Of a DNA stretch of 64,000 nucleotides, positions 31,575 to 42,212 are shown piece by piece. The stretch lies in assembly GCA_020912385.1 (NCBI GenBank), contig CP087218.1, forward strand, positions 1,302,001 to 1,366,000. The letters are read 5' to 3'. The notes below the pieces were generated by a model. The model saw only the letters and a list, made by a program, of their open reading frames with translations. It was not told where the DNA came from and ran no database searches. Positions within the stretch are counted from its first letter, which is position 1. Each line of letters opens with the position of its first letter. The stretch is from Neofusicoccum parvum. Its lineage: Eukaryota > Ascomycota > Dothideomycetes > Botryosphaeriales > Botryosphaeriaceae. The position numbers and the translations under genes are program-made.

Positions 31575-34500
31575 CTAAGCGCAAAAGACCTCACACCCCT
31601 CATCCACATCCCTAAACGCCAGCGCAATAGCAATGGCAACAGACTCGGAATGCGAGATGCTCAGCCGTATCTCCTTGATATTCTGCAGATCCGCGACCTT
31701 CCTCGCCTCTCCGTGCAGCTGGTTCATTTGGTCAGCACCACGTCCACTTCGACACGCGGAACAAAGGGTCGAACATACCTTGACGAGCGGCACGCCCTCC
31801 TTACTCAACACCTCGATATCCCTCATCGCGGCGGCGGCCCCCTTGGACGAGACGTTCAAGCTCTTGAACACCGCCTCCTTCGCGGCCCAGCGGCCGACGA
31901 GCGAGGCGTGCGGATCGGCGCACGTCTTGCAGTAGCCCAGCTCGGCGTCGGTGTAGTTCCGGGCCAGGAAAACCGGGTTATCCGTGGCGACGGCGCCGAC
32001 GCTCTCGACGTCGACGCCGACGGTCGAGGCAGGGGAGGGGGCGGCCGGCGCCATCAGCTTGGTGGCGGCGGCGGCCAGGCGGCGGGCGAGGTCGAGCTGG
32101 TCGTCGCGGTCGCTGTTGTAGCCCGAGTCGAGCGCGGGCGACCACGCCGGCTCGGCGTCGTCGTCGGCCGGGTGCAGGTTGGCCGGGTCGAAGGCCAGGG
32201 TGGCGGCGTCGACGCGCGCGCGCGGGTCCAGCAGCACCGCCACCTCGTCGGCCGGCTGCCACGGCGGCGCCGTCTTCGCCCGCAGGATGTCGTTCTGCAT
32301 CAGGCCCTCGGCTAGGCGCCGGTTGGCGATGGCTTGCCGGCACAGCGCCTTGGCGCGGTAGTTCTCGTAGCACTGCTTGTCGATGGCGGCGAAGACGTGG
32401 CGCGCCGCCACGCCCAGCACCAGCCCGCCCTTCTGGCCGAAGCCGAAGCTGGTCAGCATGAAGGCGTTGATCCGGTTGGCGCCGACGCGCACGCTGCGCG
32501 ACGGGTAGGCCAGGTGCGAGAAGCCGCGCAGGGCGTCGTCGACGTTGTCGGCGTTGCGGTTGCCCGGCACGACGCCCGACGTCATGGCCTGCAGGCAGCC
32601 GTTGAGCATCCAGGCGCCGGCGGCGCCCTTGGGGTGGCCGGTGAGGTATTTTTGGCAGATGACGAGGAGCGGGTTGCCCGGCGTGCGGCCCAGGTGCGCC
32701 ATCTGCGTGTTGACCACGCTGGACTCGTTCTTGTCGTTGGCCTTGGTCGACGTGCCGTGGAACGAGGCCACCTGGATGTCGTCGATGGTCAGTCCCCACA
32801 CGGCCAGCGCTGCCTTCATCGGCGAGATGCCTGCGTCCTGCCGGCGGATGTCGTGCGACCACATGCTCTGCGCCGCGCGCGTCTTGGCTGCTGCTGCCGC
32901 CTCGATGTTGCGCACAATCGCCTCCGCGTCCTTGGGGTTTGCGACAGCAGTCCGCAGCTGCGCTTTGCGCCACTCGCGGATCTGCGCAAGGTCGTCCTCG
33001 AGGTGGCGCCGGCGGTACTCCAGGTCCAGGAGCGGCGACGACGCAGACTGCGGATCCTCACGGGCGGCGGTCAGTACACCCTGACCTGGTGCTGGCACTG
33101 AGCGGCCAATGCGATCGCCAGCCATCTGGGTGTGGGCAACGATGGCGTGAATCGGGGCTCCGATCTACAGCATTCTTGTTAGCAGGGAGACAATTGCTGC
33201 GTACCGTTAGGGGTAAGCAGTCCTCACCTTCAGCGCCATCTCAGCAGTCATCAGAATCTGCACGCCGCAGCCGGCCGACTCAACGAACCCCGCGCGAGAG
33301 CTGGCCATCGGCCGCGACATCTCGCGGGGCAGACGTCCCTTGGCCATCTCCGCCACCGAGCTGGCAGTGGCCTTCATGTTGCCGAACTCATACGACAGCT
33401 CCTCCTGGAAGTCGTCAGACCCACCCACTATCGCCATCTTTGCGCCTCCGGTGCGCAGGGCCTCGCAGGCAATGTCGAGAGACTCGATGGCGGTGGCGCA
33501 GGTGCCTGAGGGCGACCTGATGGGGCCGGCAGACGACAGCAGCAGCATGTTGGACCACGCGTCCAGCGCGTTGCCGAACGACTCCTGCAGCACGTCGTTC
33601 TTGGCCTCCTTGTCGAGGTAGCGGTCGCAGTAGACGGACCGCAGCGCCAGCAGGCTGCCGCAGCCCGTGCCGACGCAGTTGGCCAGCTCCGAGACGTGGA
33701 TGTGCTGCCAGATCTCGAAGGGGTCGTTGAAGCCGGCGTGCACCAGGGCCTCGTTGACGCAGCAGAGGGTGTAGATGGTGATGGGGTCGACCTGGGCAAC
33801 GATGTCGTCGGGGACGCCGTAGTGCTTGGGGTCCCAGCCGCGTGGAAGCTGGCCGGCCACCTGGCGGTCGAAGCTGACGGCCTTGGGGACGAGGAAGTGC
33901 GCGCCCTTCTTCACCTGCACCGTGTACGAGTCTGCGTCGGCCGGGCGGATGTCAACAGCGTCACCGTGCCGCTTCTTGAACGCTTGAGCCGTGGGTTTGT
34001 CCGCGGTGAAGGCGGGCAGGTCCTGCTCGACGACGACCTCGTGCAGCAGCTCCTTGGAGGTGGGATCGTAGTTGCCCAGGCCCTCGGGCTCGATGATGCG
34101 GATGCCGGCGTGCTTGTCGATGTGCTCGCCGTACCGCGCCTCGAAGTCGACGTCTTGCACCGGCTCGCCCGTCGCCGCGTCGACCCAGCCGACGTACGGC
34201 TTGCCCTTGGCCTCGCCATCGCAGAAGCGCACCAGGCCCATGATCCAGGCCATCTCGACATAGCCTGCCCACGATAGCTTGCCCTGCTCCACCTCCCACC
34301 GCGTGCGCGCGCTGCCCCACGGCCCCAGCTCTGAGTAGCCGACGACCACAACGGTGCGGCTCAGATCAATCATGTTCTGCAGGCGCGGCGCGCCAGCCAG
34401 GATCTCGTCGTGGGGCAGCAGGTTGGGGTATGGGAACTGCACCGTAGCACGAGGTGCTGAGACCGGCGAGGACTCATCTGCTTTAGGTGCGGGTCCCTCA

Positions 34501-37238
34501 AGTGCCTCTTGCTGCAGCTTTTTCTCTGCAGCCAAGGCCTTGCGGAGACGGCTCTTGTCCAGGATGCTCTTGCGGGCACCGACGATGGCGCTCTTGAGGT
34601 CTGGCACGAACTGCAGGCCCCCGTTCAAGTCGGCGTAAACAGGTGCTTCCTCGCACAGGGTGCGGATCTGGGGGCTCAGCAAGGCGAGGATGTTGAAGGC
34701 CATCTCAGGGGTGTTGAAGGTGAGGCAGCCGTGGTCCTCGATGGCCTGGGCGACCATGTTGTTGGCGCTCATCAGGCCGGTGCCGCGGGTCCAGCCGATG
34801 ACGGCGCCGCACACGGCCAGGTATTCGCCCCAGTTCTCGCTGTGGAAGCGGTTGAACAGCGTCTCCAGGCCCAGCTTGGACTCGGCGTACAGTCCATCGC
34901 CACCGAAGGTGCCGTGATTGGGCGAGAGAGGCAGGACAACGGTGGTCGGGTGCGTGTCCAGGCCGCGCGCCTCTTTCTGCTGCTTGACGGCGCCGAGCAT
35001 GCGCAGCACGTTGATCAGCATGATGCGGTGCGCGAGCTCCGACTTGCCGTCGATGCGGTCGATTTCCTGGCCCGTCTCGCTGATGGCAGCGAAGGGGATG
35101 ATGAAGTCCACGTCGCCGCCGTAGCTGGGGTCCGCGTAGACGTGCGAGACCAGCGCCTGCACGTCCGTCACGCTGCCCTGGTTGAACGGCAACACCGCCA
35201 GCTCCGAACCTGCGGCGCCATGCTCACGGTACATGGTGCTGTAGAACTCGGCCACCTGCGCCGCTGCCCGGGACGTTGTCACCACCACGCGTGCTCCGCC
35301 TGCAATCAACCCACGCACCACTTCCGCACCAATCGACCCGGGGCCCGCCCCAGTCACCAGCGCCGTCTTGCCTGCGAAGCTGAGCCCTGCGGACCCGCCT
35401 TGGGCCAGGGCGTCCAGCAGCTTTGTCGTGGCCGCACTGTCGTATTTCCACACGCTACCTTCGTTCTTGCGCAGGTGCACGTATGGGATCCGTTCCCCAG
35501 ATGCTGGGTCAGGCACACCGTGTGCCATCAGCTCGGGATATGTCGCGTACTCGGACTGCCGCGGCACTTCGGCGTAATTGATGGTGCCATCTGCGTCCAC
35601 GGTCGTCTGAGGTGCGACGGGCTTCGCAGTGTACTTGAAGACGGGGGTCGCCGAAGGTCTTTCCGAAGAGGCAGCGAGCAACTTCTGGGCGACTGTCGCG
35701 CTCAAATCATCTGGCGCGACATGCTCTGCCTTGGCGAAGAATTTGGCGATGATCTGGCAAGTCGCGTCCCAGCGGTTGAGGATGTGGTGCAGCTTCGCGG
35801 GATCAGTCAGGTCCTCGCGGCTGTACAGCACCTCCAGCAGGTCCTGCCGCACCCAATTCCAGGCCGAGCTGTAGCGGCGCTCCTTAGCCGCGTCGAAGAC
35901 CGGCTGGATGCCGTTCCAGAAGGCATCGTCGAACTCCTCGCCCCACCGCTGCAGGCGTGATGAAAGGGCTTCGCGCACTTCCTCGAGCTCGTCGAGCTGT
36001 GCGCGGGCGGCGGTCTCGGAGTTCACGCCCAGCTGCGAGGAGAGCAGCTCGTACTGTCTGCGCAGGTACTCCTCCTGCTTGGCGGTGATGTGCCCCAGGC
36101 TGGCCGCGTCGATAACCGCCGCGTGCTGCTGCGCCGCTCCACCACCTTGTCCGCCAGGCGTCAGCGAGACGCGTGCGAAAGCACCATATCGTTTCACCAC
36201 GTCATCGAAGAAGGCTTTGGCTGCCTCAACCGACGCCAATCGTTGCGCAGGCTCCACTGTCACCGCGAACCCCAGGACCGCCAGCTGCCGCTGCGGCCCC
36301 AGCCCCCAGTGCGCCTCGAGGTACTGCTTCACAGCGCCCGGGTTGTTGAAGCCGCCCGGCATCTTTGCAGACATCAGCCGCGCGACCAGGCCTGCAATCT
36401 GCTTGCCGTGTGCGCCGGTGAAACCACCTTCGACCGCAGACGCGATGGCGTCGGCCGATAGGTCTTCGCAGCCGTCGGGGAGAGACCCGAATTCGGCGCC
36501 CAGGTCTCCCACGAGTTCATTTTGGAGGGTCGATTTGCCTGCAATTCATGTCAGTGAGGGAAACAAGGCATGCAAGGGGACTATTGAGTTTCTTACCTGC
36601 ACAAAGGTCGCGGAGAGACTTGTCGAGTGGCAGCTCGTCGAAGGCCTTCTTCAGCTTCTGCGCACTGAGCGCAATGACGACGTCGAGAGCACTAAGCGGG
36701 ATGTCCTCAACTGGCGCTGCGGGTCCTGCCGCTGCTACAACTGGAGCAGGGGCAGCCGCCACTACTGGAGCGGAAGCGGGAGTGGGAGCAGCCACGGTCT
36801 CTTCTTGTGTCGGGACTGGTTCCGGTGCTGCTCCTTCCTCGTACTCGTAGTATATCTTGGACGAATCATCGGCGAAGGATAGGAATGTGCGCTCAGTTGA
36901 TGTCAACGCGTCCCGTGCCGACAGCTTCTTCTTCCAAGTTTTCTGGGCCATGGTCCCCAATACCTTGGATGGCCCAATCTCCACTACTCGCCGCACGTCG
37001 GCCTCTTTGAGTAGTTCATCTTGTGTCTCAATCCTGTGAAACAGTCAGCTAGGGTGCGTCTGGACGACAAGTGCTGCTATCTCCTTCATACCATCTTACT
37101 GGGTAGGCGAACTGGTACCTGCGAACGAGTGAGCTCATGCTGATTTGTAGTTCGGTTCAAGCGAGGCACTTACGCCAAAAGCTCAACAAGCAGAGTCCTA
37201 GCCAATTCACGCTCTGTGGTGCTCTTGTTGTCGGCCAT
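31575..37238 (-). CDS. Fatty acid synthase alpha subunit (HexA/StcJ type, cluster paralogue)
   Basis: Six exons on the minus strand give 1789 aa: 37238-37174, 37118-37092, 37033-36597, 36538-33228, 33164-31779 and 31718-31575. All phases agree, and exon 2 is only 27 bases. Domain order is that of fungal FAS alpha. The N-terminal MPT part has REELARTLLVELLAYQF-like sequence and VVEIGPSKVLG. An Ala/Pro linker leads to the ACP, with phosphopantetheine Ser179 in AGKSTLQNEL. The ketoreductase has TGAGPGSIGAEVV near residue 565. The ketosynthase has the Cys near residue 1190 (SGTCATAIES) and the two His in SFHGTSTKAND and GHPKGAAGA. A C-terminal phosphopantetheinyl transferase has VGVDVESVG and WAAKEAVFKSL. 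All catalytic residues I can check are present. It is divergent from the citrate synthase gene. As a cluster FAS it probably makes a short or medium acyl chain; the length cannot be read from sequence. Confidence 0.93.
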
Positions 37239-37813
37239 GTTTAATGTGCAAAAGGTGACCCGTTTGTAGACAGCCTCGTTTCAAAGAGCTTTTCAATTAA
37301 CGGTCAGTTGCAACCCCGATACAAGTCTGCCGAAGATGTCCTGTGCACCTTCGCGTGTTCGAAGGGTTTAAGCAGGATTCGTCTGAACGATGAAAGAAAA
37401 CTCGCTCTGCGGAGAGGCTAGCCCTGAGAGGAAGGAAACGAGTGGACTTCTATCGCTTCATATGCAACAAGCAGCGGCTTCGAAGTCGGTCCAAGAGCCA
37501 ATCGAGAATGGCAGTATTCATCCACGCACTATACTCTCTTTTTGTCTACTGGTCGCTTGGATTCCGACTTCTGGTTTGGTGAGTTTCCGCTTGTCCGCTC
37601 GGTGCTCGGCCGCCGGCTGCCGTTTCGCGCGTGTCCGCGTCCGGAGATCGGGTGCCTGGCACCGTGACTCGGGCTTTACGGGCCCATCAAGCGTCTATTG
37701 AAAGCTATTTTCATTTGAATAAGACGTACTGCCAACATTGACGTCCAATTTGCTTCAGTAAACGGGACAAGTGAGAACTCACCTTATTCGCGAGAGAAGG
37801 AAAACGGACAAAA
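37239..37813. promoter_or_regulatory. Bidirectional promoter of FAS alpha and citrate synthase
   Basis: A 575-bp gap between divergent starts at 37238 (minus) and 37814 (plus), with overlapping AflR-type sites at 37599-37616. No gene lies inside. Confidence 0.6.
37599..37616. promoter_or_regulatory. Overlapping AflR-type sites TCGGTGCTCGG and TCGGCCGCCGG
   Basis: Two TCG-N5-CGG matches overlap by four bases (37599-37609 and 37606-37616). The second differs from the exact cluster form only at its last base. They lie about 200 bp from the citrate synthase start and 365 bp from the FAS alpha start. Confidence 0.65.
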
Positions 37814-39394
37814 ATGGCGACCACCACAATCACTGCTCCCGCCAACGGGCGTGTGTCGAAGGACTCGCTCACCGTCACTGATAACAGGACGGGAAGCACG
37901 TTCACATTCCCTATCACCCACAATGCTGTCAATGCGTCCAATTTCAAACAGATCAAAGCTCCGGAAGATCCCGACAATATCGCGGATCAGAACGAACAAG
38001 GTCTGCGCGTCTTCGATCCGGGCTTCGGAAACACCTGCGTTAGCGAGAGCAAGATCACCTTCATGTATGTATGCCGCTTACTCACTTCCAAATCGAGTCT
38101 GCTGACATGGACCGCTACACAGTGATGGCCTGAAGGGCATCATCCAGTACCGCGGCTACGACATTGGCGACCTGATCGAAGCCAAGAAGGGCTTCGTTGA
38201 CACGGCACACCTCCTCTGGTTCGGAACGCTGCCGTCGCCCAAGGAGAAGCAGGAGCTGCAGGACCGGCTCAACGCCGTCCCGCTCATCGACGACCATGTC
38301 TTCAACACCATCCGCTCATTCCCGTACGTCTGACATGTTCCTCGCTCTTCCCCCGCGCTAACAGCCATCCAGCAAGAACGGCTCGCCTTTCGGCATGATC
38401 ATCGCCGGCCTCATGGCCCTCCAGTCCTCGGAAATGGACCTCATCCCCGCGCACGCAGCGAAGAACATCTACCTCGGCAACCTCTCGCTCGTCGACTCCC
38501 AGCTGATCCGCGTCATGCAATCGCTCTCCCAGATCTGCGCCGTCGCCTACTGCCACCAGACGGGCCGCACCTTCACGCCGCCGCGGGCCGACCTCACCTT
38601 CATCGAGAACTTCCTGCTGATGATGGGGCACACGGAGGCAGCTACGGGGCTGCCTAACCCGGCGTACGTGGCCAAGTTCGAGCGGCTCTGGCTGCTGATC
38701 GCGGATCACGAGATGACGTGCAGCACGGCGGCGATGCTGCAGACGGCGTCAGCCATGCCGGACGCGCTGTCGTGCCTGGCGTCGGCGACGTCGGCGCTGT
38801 ACGGGCCGCTGCACGGCGGCGCCATCGAGGTCGCATACAAGAACATCGCCGAGATCGGGTCCGTCGACAATATCCCGCCCAAGATCGCCCGCGTCAAGGC
38901 CGGCAAGGAGCGCCTGTACGGCTACGGCCACCGCGTCTACCGCGTCCCCGACCCCCGCTACAGGCACATCAAGGAGGTGCTCGAGGACCTAACCGCCGAG
39001 ATCGAGGACGACCCGCTGCTCAAGGTCGCGTTTGAGCTGGATCGTGTCGCGAGGACGGATGAGTACTTCACGTCGAGGAAGCTGAACCCGAATGCGGATC
39101 TGTTTGCGGCGTTGGCGTATAACGCAATGTGAGTGCTGTTGTGTTCTCTCAACGGGAGAGGGCGGAGGCTAATGCTGGTGACAACAGGGGTTTCGAGCCG
39201 GAATGGATCCTTCCCATCTCTCTGATGTCGAGGTCTCAGGGTCTGCTGGCGCATTGGAAGGAAGCGATGTGTAAGTTCTTCCACGTCTTGCCGTAACTGA
39301 AAATAGAAGGCTAATGATTTTAAAAGCCGGCTCCGCTCGGATCTGGCGCCCTGGTCAGATTTACACCGGTGACCTCAACAAGAAGATAGAGTAA
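37814..39394 (+). CDS. Citrate synthase family enzyme, probable alkylcitrate synthase
   Basis: Five exons give 452 aa: 37814-38064, 38123-38323, 38373-39128, 39188-39270 and 39327-39394. All phases agree. The catalytic triad is complete: His263 (ADHEMTCSTAAML), His337 (YGYGHRVYRVPDPR) and Asp393 (NPNADLFAALAYNAMG). The family marks YGPLHGGAIE and RPGQIYTGDL are also present. The N terminus (MATTTITAPANGR) does not look like a mitochondrial presequence, and the C terminus is not a peroxisomal signal, so a cytosolic location near the FAS is likely, unlike the housekeeping enzymes. In sporothriolide-, oryzine- and maleidride-type pathways the equivalent enzyme condenses an acyl-CoA with oxaloacetate. 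The divergent pairing with FAS alpha supports that role here. It converges with the dehydratase gene. Confidence 0.93.
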
Positions 39395-40255
39395 GAGAGG
39401 AAGGGGATGAATAATAGGATAGGAAGGGACGCATGCAAATGATGCTATTTCTTTGATATTTTGCGTTGGTTATTCACGATGAGATCTAAGTAGACATATA
39501 GAACAGATTAGCCTCAAATTCACAATGGATTCGCACAAAGAATAACCTTAATAGTTTACTTGTCAGCTCTCTGTCGAAGCTCAGAATTCTTTGATAGAAC
39601 GGTGAAGAAACAGGTTCTTAATGCCGCAGAGGAGAATGCGCGTATGGAGCACTGATCAGGGTGGAAACGTACAAATCTAAAGCATTGGCCGCTGCATTAC
39701 ACCGCTCAGACCACTGAGCTGGAGCTCTGCGATTGCGGACGAAGGGAGTACGGCGAGGGTTGCTCACAGTCGTTCTGGCATCGATTCCCTGGTTGTGGAA
39801 AGGGAAGGAAGACAGCGGAGTGCAGGCGTTCGCGGACCCCGCCGGAAGAATGAAAGTCCGTGCACAGCCGGCCTCCACTTCATTTCCGCGCGTCTCGAGA
39901 GCGCACTACCACGCCCACAGCAACGTGCAAACTGCCGGAGAACAGGCCTTATCACTCCTTGAGGATGTGCAATCAACCCTCGCTAGACCCACAGCCTCAA
40001 GCATTGCCATTGTGTGCAGGAGACTGGCGCAATTCGATCAAAGCTTCGACTTGGAGTCCCGTCCGCCGAATATGGCTGCCAATTGAGTGCCGCCGAGCTT
40101 GTGTGCGCTCCATCACTAAAACAGACAAACAACTCGCTCTTAATCTCACACGCTCAGCACTGGTATGGAAAGAAGAGTTGGTTTCGCAAGAGGGTTTTCA
40201 TATGATATGCCACAAACACCAAAGTCTATGTTTCTTATTGACGCAGTGGACAAAG
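39395..40255. other. Intergenic region between convergent citrate synthase and dehydratase genes
   Basis: The 3' regions of both genes lie here. On the minus strand at about 39690-39735 there is a tRNA-like A-box arm (AGCTCAGTGGTCTGAGC), but no matching B box or acceptor stem, so I do not call a tRNA. Nothing else seen. Confidence 0.45.
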
Positions 40256-41759
40256 CTAAAGAGCAAATAGATCAAGGAAATCGTTAACCGGCGTCGCAAG
40301 CAGCTTCTCGTCATTCTGGGCCAGCGATAGCACAGCATCGACCTTCTCCGGCGCCAGCTTTAACGAAAGATTCCTCTTCGCCTTCTCGTAGACCATCGGA
40401 ACCGACTCGGGGCGGCGGAAGTGGCCAAGCGGGAACTCCACCACGACATCCTCCAACTCGGTGCCGTCCTTCATCGTCACCTGCACCGCGTTCGTAAGGC
40501 TTCTGATCTCGGGGTTGTGGTAGTCCGCCGTGAACTGCTTGTCCTCCACCATGGTCGACTTGCTCCGCAGCTCCTCCACCCGCGGATCCGACGCCCACGG
40601 CGACGAGTCCTGGTAGTCCTCCGTGTCGATCTGCGCGCCCTTGAGCAGCACGACAGCAACCATGTACTTGAGGCAGTGATCGCGGTCCGCCGGATTGTGC
40701 AGCGGGCCCTGCTTGTTGATGATGATCATGCCGGCCTCCTGGGTGCGCACGCGGATGCTCGCGATGTCCTCGGCGCGCAGGCCCTTCGCGCGCATGGTCT
40801 CGACGATCTGCAGCGCCGCCTCGACGGCCGTCATGCCGTGGCCCTCAGCCGTGTTGACCTTGAACAGCACCGTCTCGACCACCCAGCTGCCGAACGGCCG
40901 CGCGAACTCGAACGTCCGGCCGCCGAACAGCACGTCGGAGAAGCCCCAGCGCTGCGCCGTGATGGCCGTGCGCGCGCCCGGCTGCCCCGCCCGCGCCAGC
41001 AGCGCCAGGTGCACCGCCCGCTGGCACGCGTCGCCCGCCGCCCAGCCCTTGCGCGGCCCCGTGTTGGGCGCTTGCCGGTATGCGCGCAGCGGGTGCCCGT
41101 CCATCCAGGCGTGCGAGACGGCGCTCAGCGCTTGGTCGCGCGTCAGGCCGATGAGCCACGACACCACAGCAGTCGAGGCGACCTTGACGAGGATTACGTG
41201 GTCGAGGCCGACTTTGTTGAAGGCATTCTTGATCTGGAAGACTCCTTGGATCTCGTACGCCTTGATCAGGGCGGTGATGATGGTCCGCATGGTTATGGTG
41301 AGTCCCTCATTGCGGGCAAAGATGGAAGAAGCCGAGAGGATGGCCCCGAGGTTATCTATCGTCGTCAGCGAACTGGATCATCCACGGCTGAAATTGAACC
41401 ACTGTACCTGATGGATGACCCCACTCGGCCCCGGGAAAGGCGTCGTTGTGGTCGAGGTAGCGGATGGAGGCTCCCATGTCGAAGGAACCTTTGTAGAGGT
41501 CGAGCTGGAATGAGGTGCCAGGCAGCTTGAAGCCGCCAGGCACGACCGCAGGGCTGCCAACAGGGGGCCCGATCAGACGGACAAGCTCGGAGCTGGTGGC
41601 CAGGCCCTCACACGCACAGCCCAAGGCATCGATCAGCGTGGCTTTGGCCCGTGCCCAAGCGGCAGGGCTCTCTGGCGTGTAATCGTACGCATAGTCGACG
41701 ATGGATTTGATAACAGCGTCGTACGGCTGCGCCGAGTTATCGTCGCCGTTAGGAGCCAT
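40256..41759 (-). CDS. MmgE/PrpD-family enzyme, probable alkylcitrate dehydratase
   Basis: Two exons on the minus strand give 483 aa: 41759-41408 and 41355-40256, with a 52-bp intron inside the codon for Gly-Asp of the HPSDNLGA motif. The start ATG (MAPNGDDNS) is the one that leaves a cytosolic protein; an upstream in-frame ATG at 41816 would add a hydrophobic leader. Family marks are LIDALGCACEGL, RYLDHNDAFPGAEWGHPSDN, KNAFNKVGLDHV, SHAWMDGHPLRAYR and KGWAAGDACQRAVHLA. The LDHND motif is that of 2-methylcitrate dehydratase, unlike the ELDDYH motif of the decarboxylase paralogue at 8843. Inferred role: loss of water from the alkylcitrate to give an alkylaconitate. It shares a 453-bp divergent promoter and an exact AflR-type palindrome with FAS beta. 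Confidence 0.9.
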
Positions 41760-42212
41760 TGCGGAAGAGAACAGAAAGAGTAAGGGCAGCGGTGAGGAAA
41801 AGCGGGCACAGTGCAACGGTGAAGAAACCTGTGACAGACCCGACGTTGCTCTCTTTACAATCGAGCATGTTGGAGCACTGGTTGCGTTTTCGGTTCTCGG
41901 CCGCCGAACGCGGGTCCAACTTGGACGGGCTCGGCAGTGCTGCTCCGCCGCTGCGGCCTTGCCGGGCCGACCGTCTGTTCGAAACCAGCATCAAAAGTAT
42001 TGCAGAATACCTTTTCCATGGAGCCTTGAAGCATTCGTTGGGGTGAAAGCTAAGGAAACTAATCGACTCCATCGCCCGAAAAAGTCCTCGACTCCCCGTG
42101 TATTTCCACCCGCCGTCGGGATACTTCCGGGTCTGTTCTCGTGTTTTTATCCGAATTACCCTTGCGGCCCGATCCGACACACAGCGACCATCTGCACGAG
42201 CCGGCAGGCGTC
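41760..42212. promoter_or_regulatory. Bidirectional promoter of dehydratase and FAS beta
   Basis: A 453-bp gap between divergent starts at 41759 and 42213. It carries an exact AflR-type palindrome at 41897-41907 and no gene. Confidence 0.6.
41897..41907. promoter_or_regulatory. AflR-type palindrome TCGGCCGCCGA
   Basis: An exact copy 138 bp from the dehydratase start and 306 bp from the FAS beta start. The flanking context (ttCTCGGCCGCCGAAcg) repeats the one seen at 30945 (CTCGGCCGCCGAA). Confidence 0.75.

Noticed and set aside
34509..35960. 483-codon plus-strand open frame inside FAS alpha
   Set aside because: It lies entirely antisense to conserved FAS domains and is low-complexity; a shadow of the real gene.
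39690..39735. Possible tRNA gene on the minus strand (AGCTCAGTGGTCTGAGC arm)
   Set aside because: Only an A-box-like D arm is present. I find no B box, no closing acceptor stem and no paired anticodon arm, so at most it is a tRNA relic or chance.
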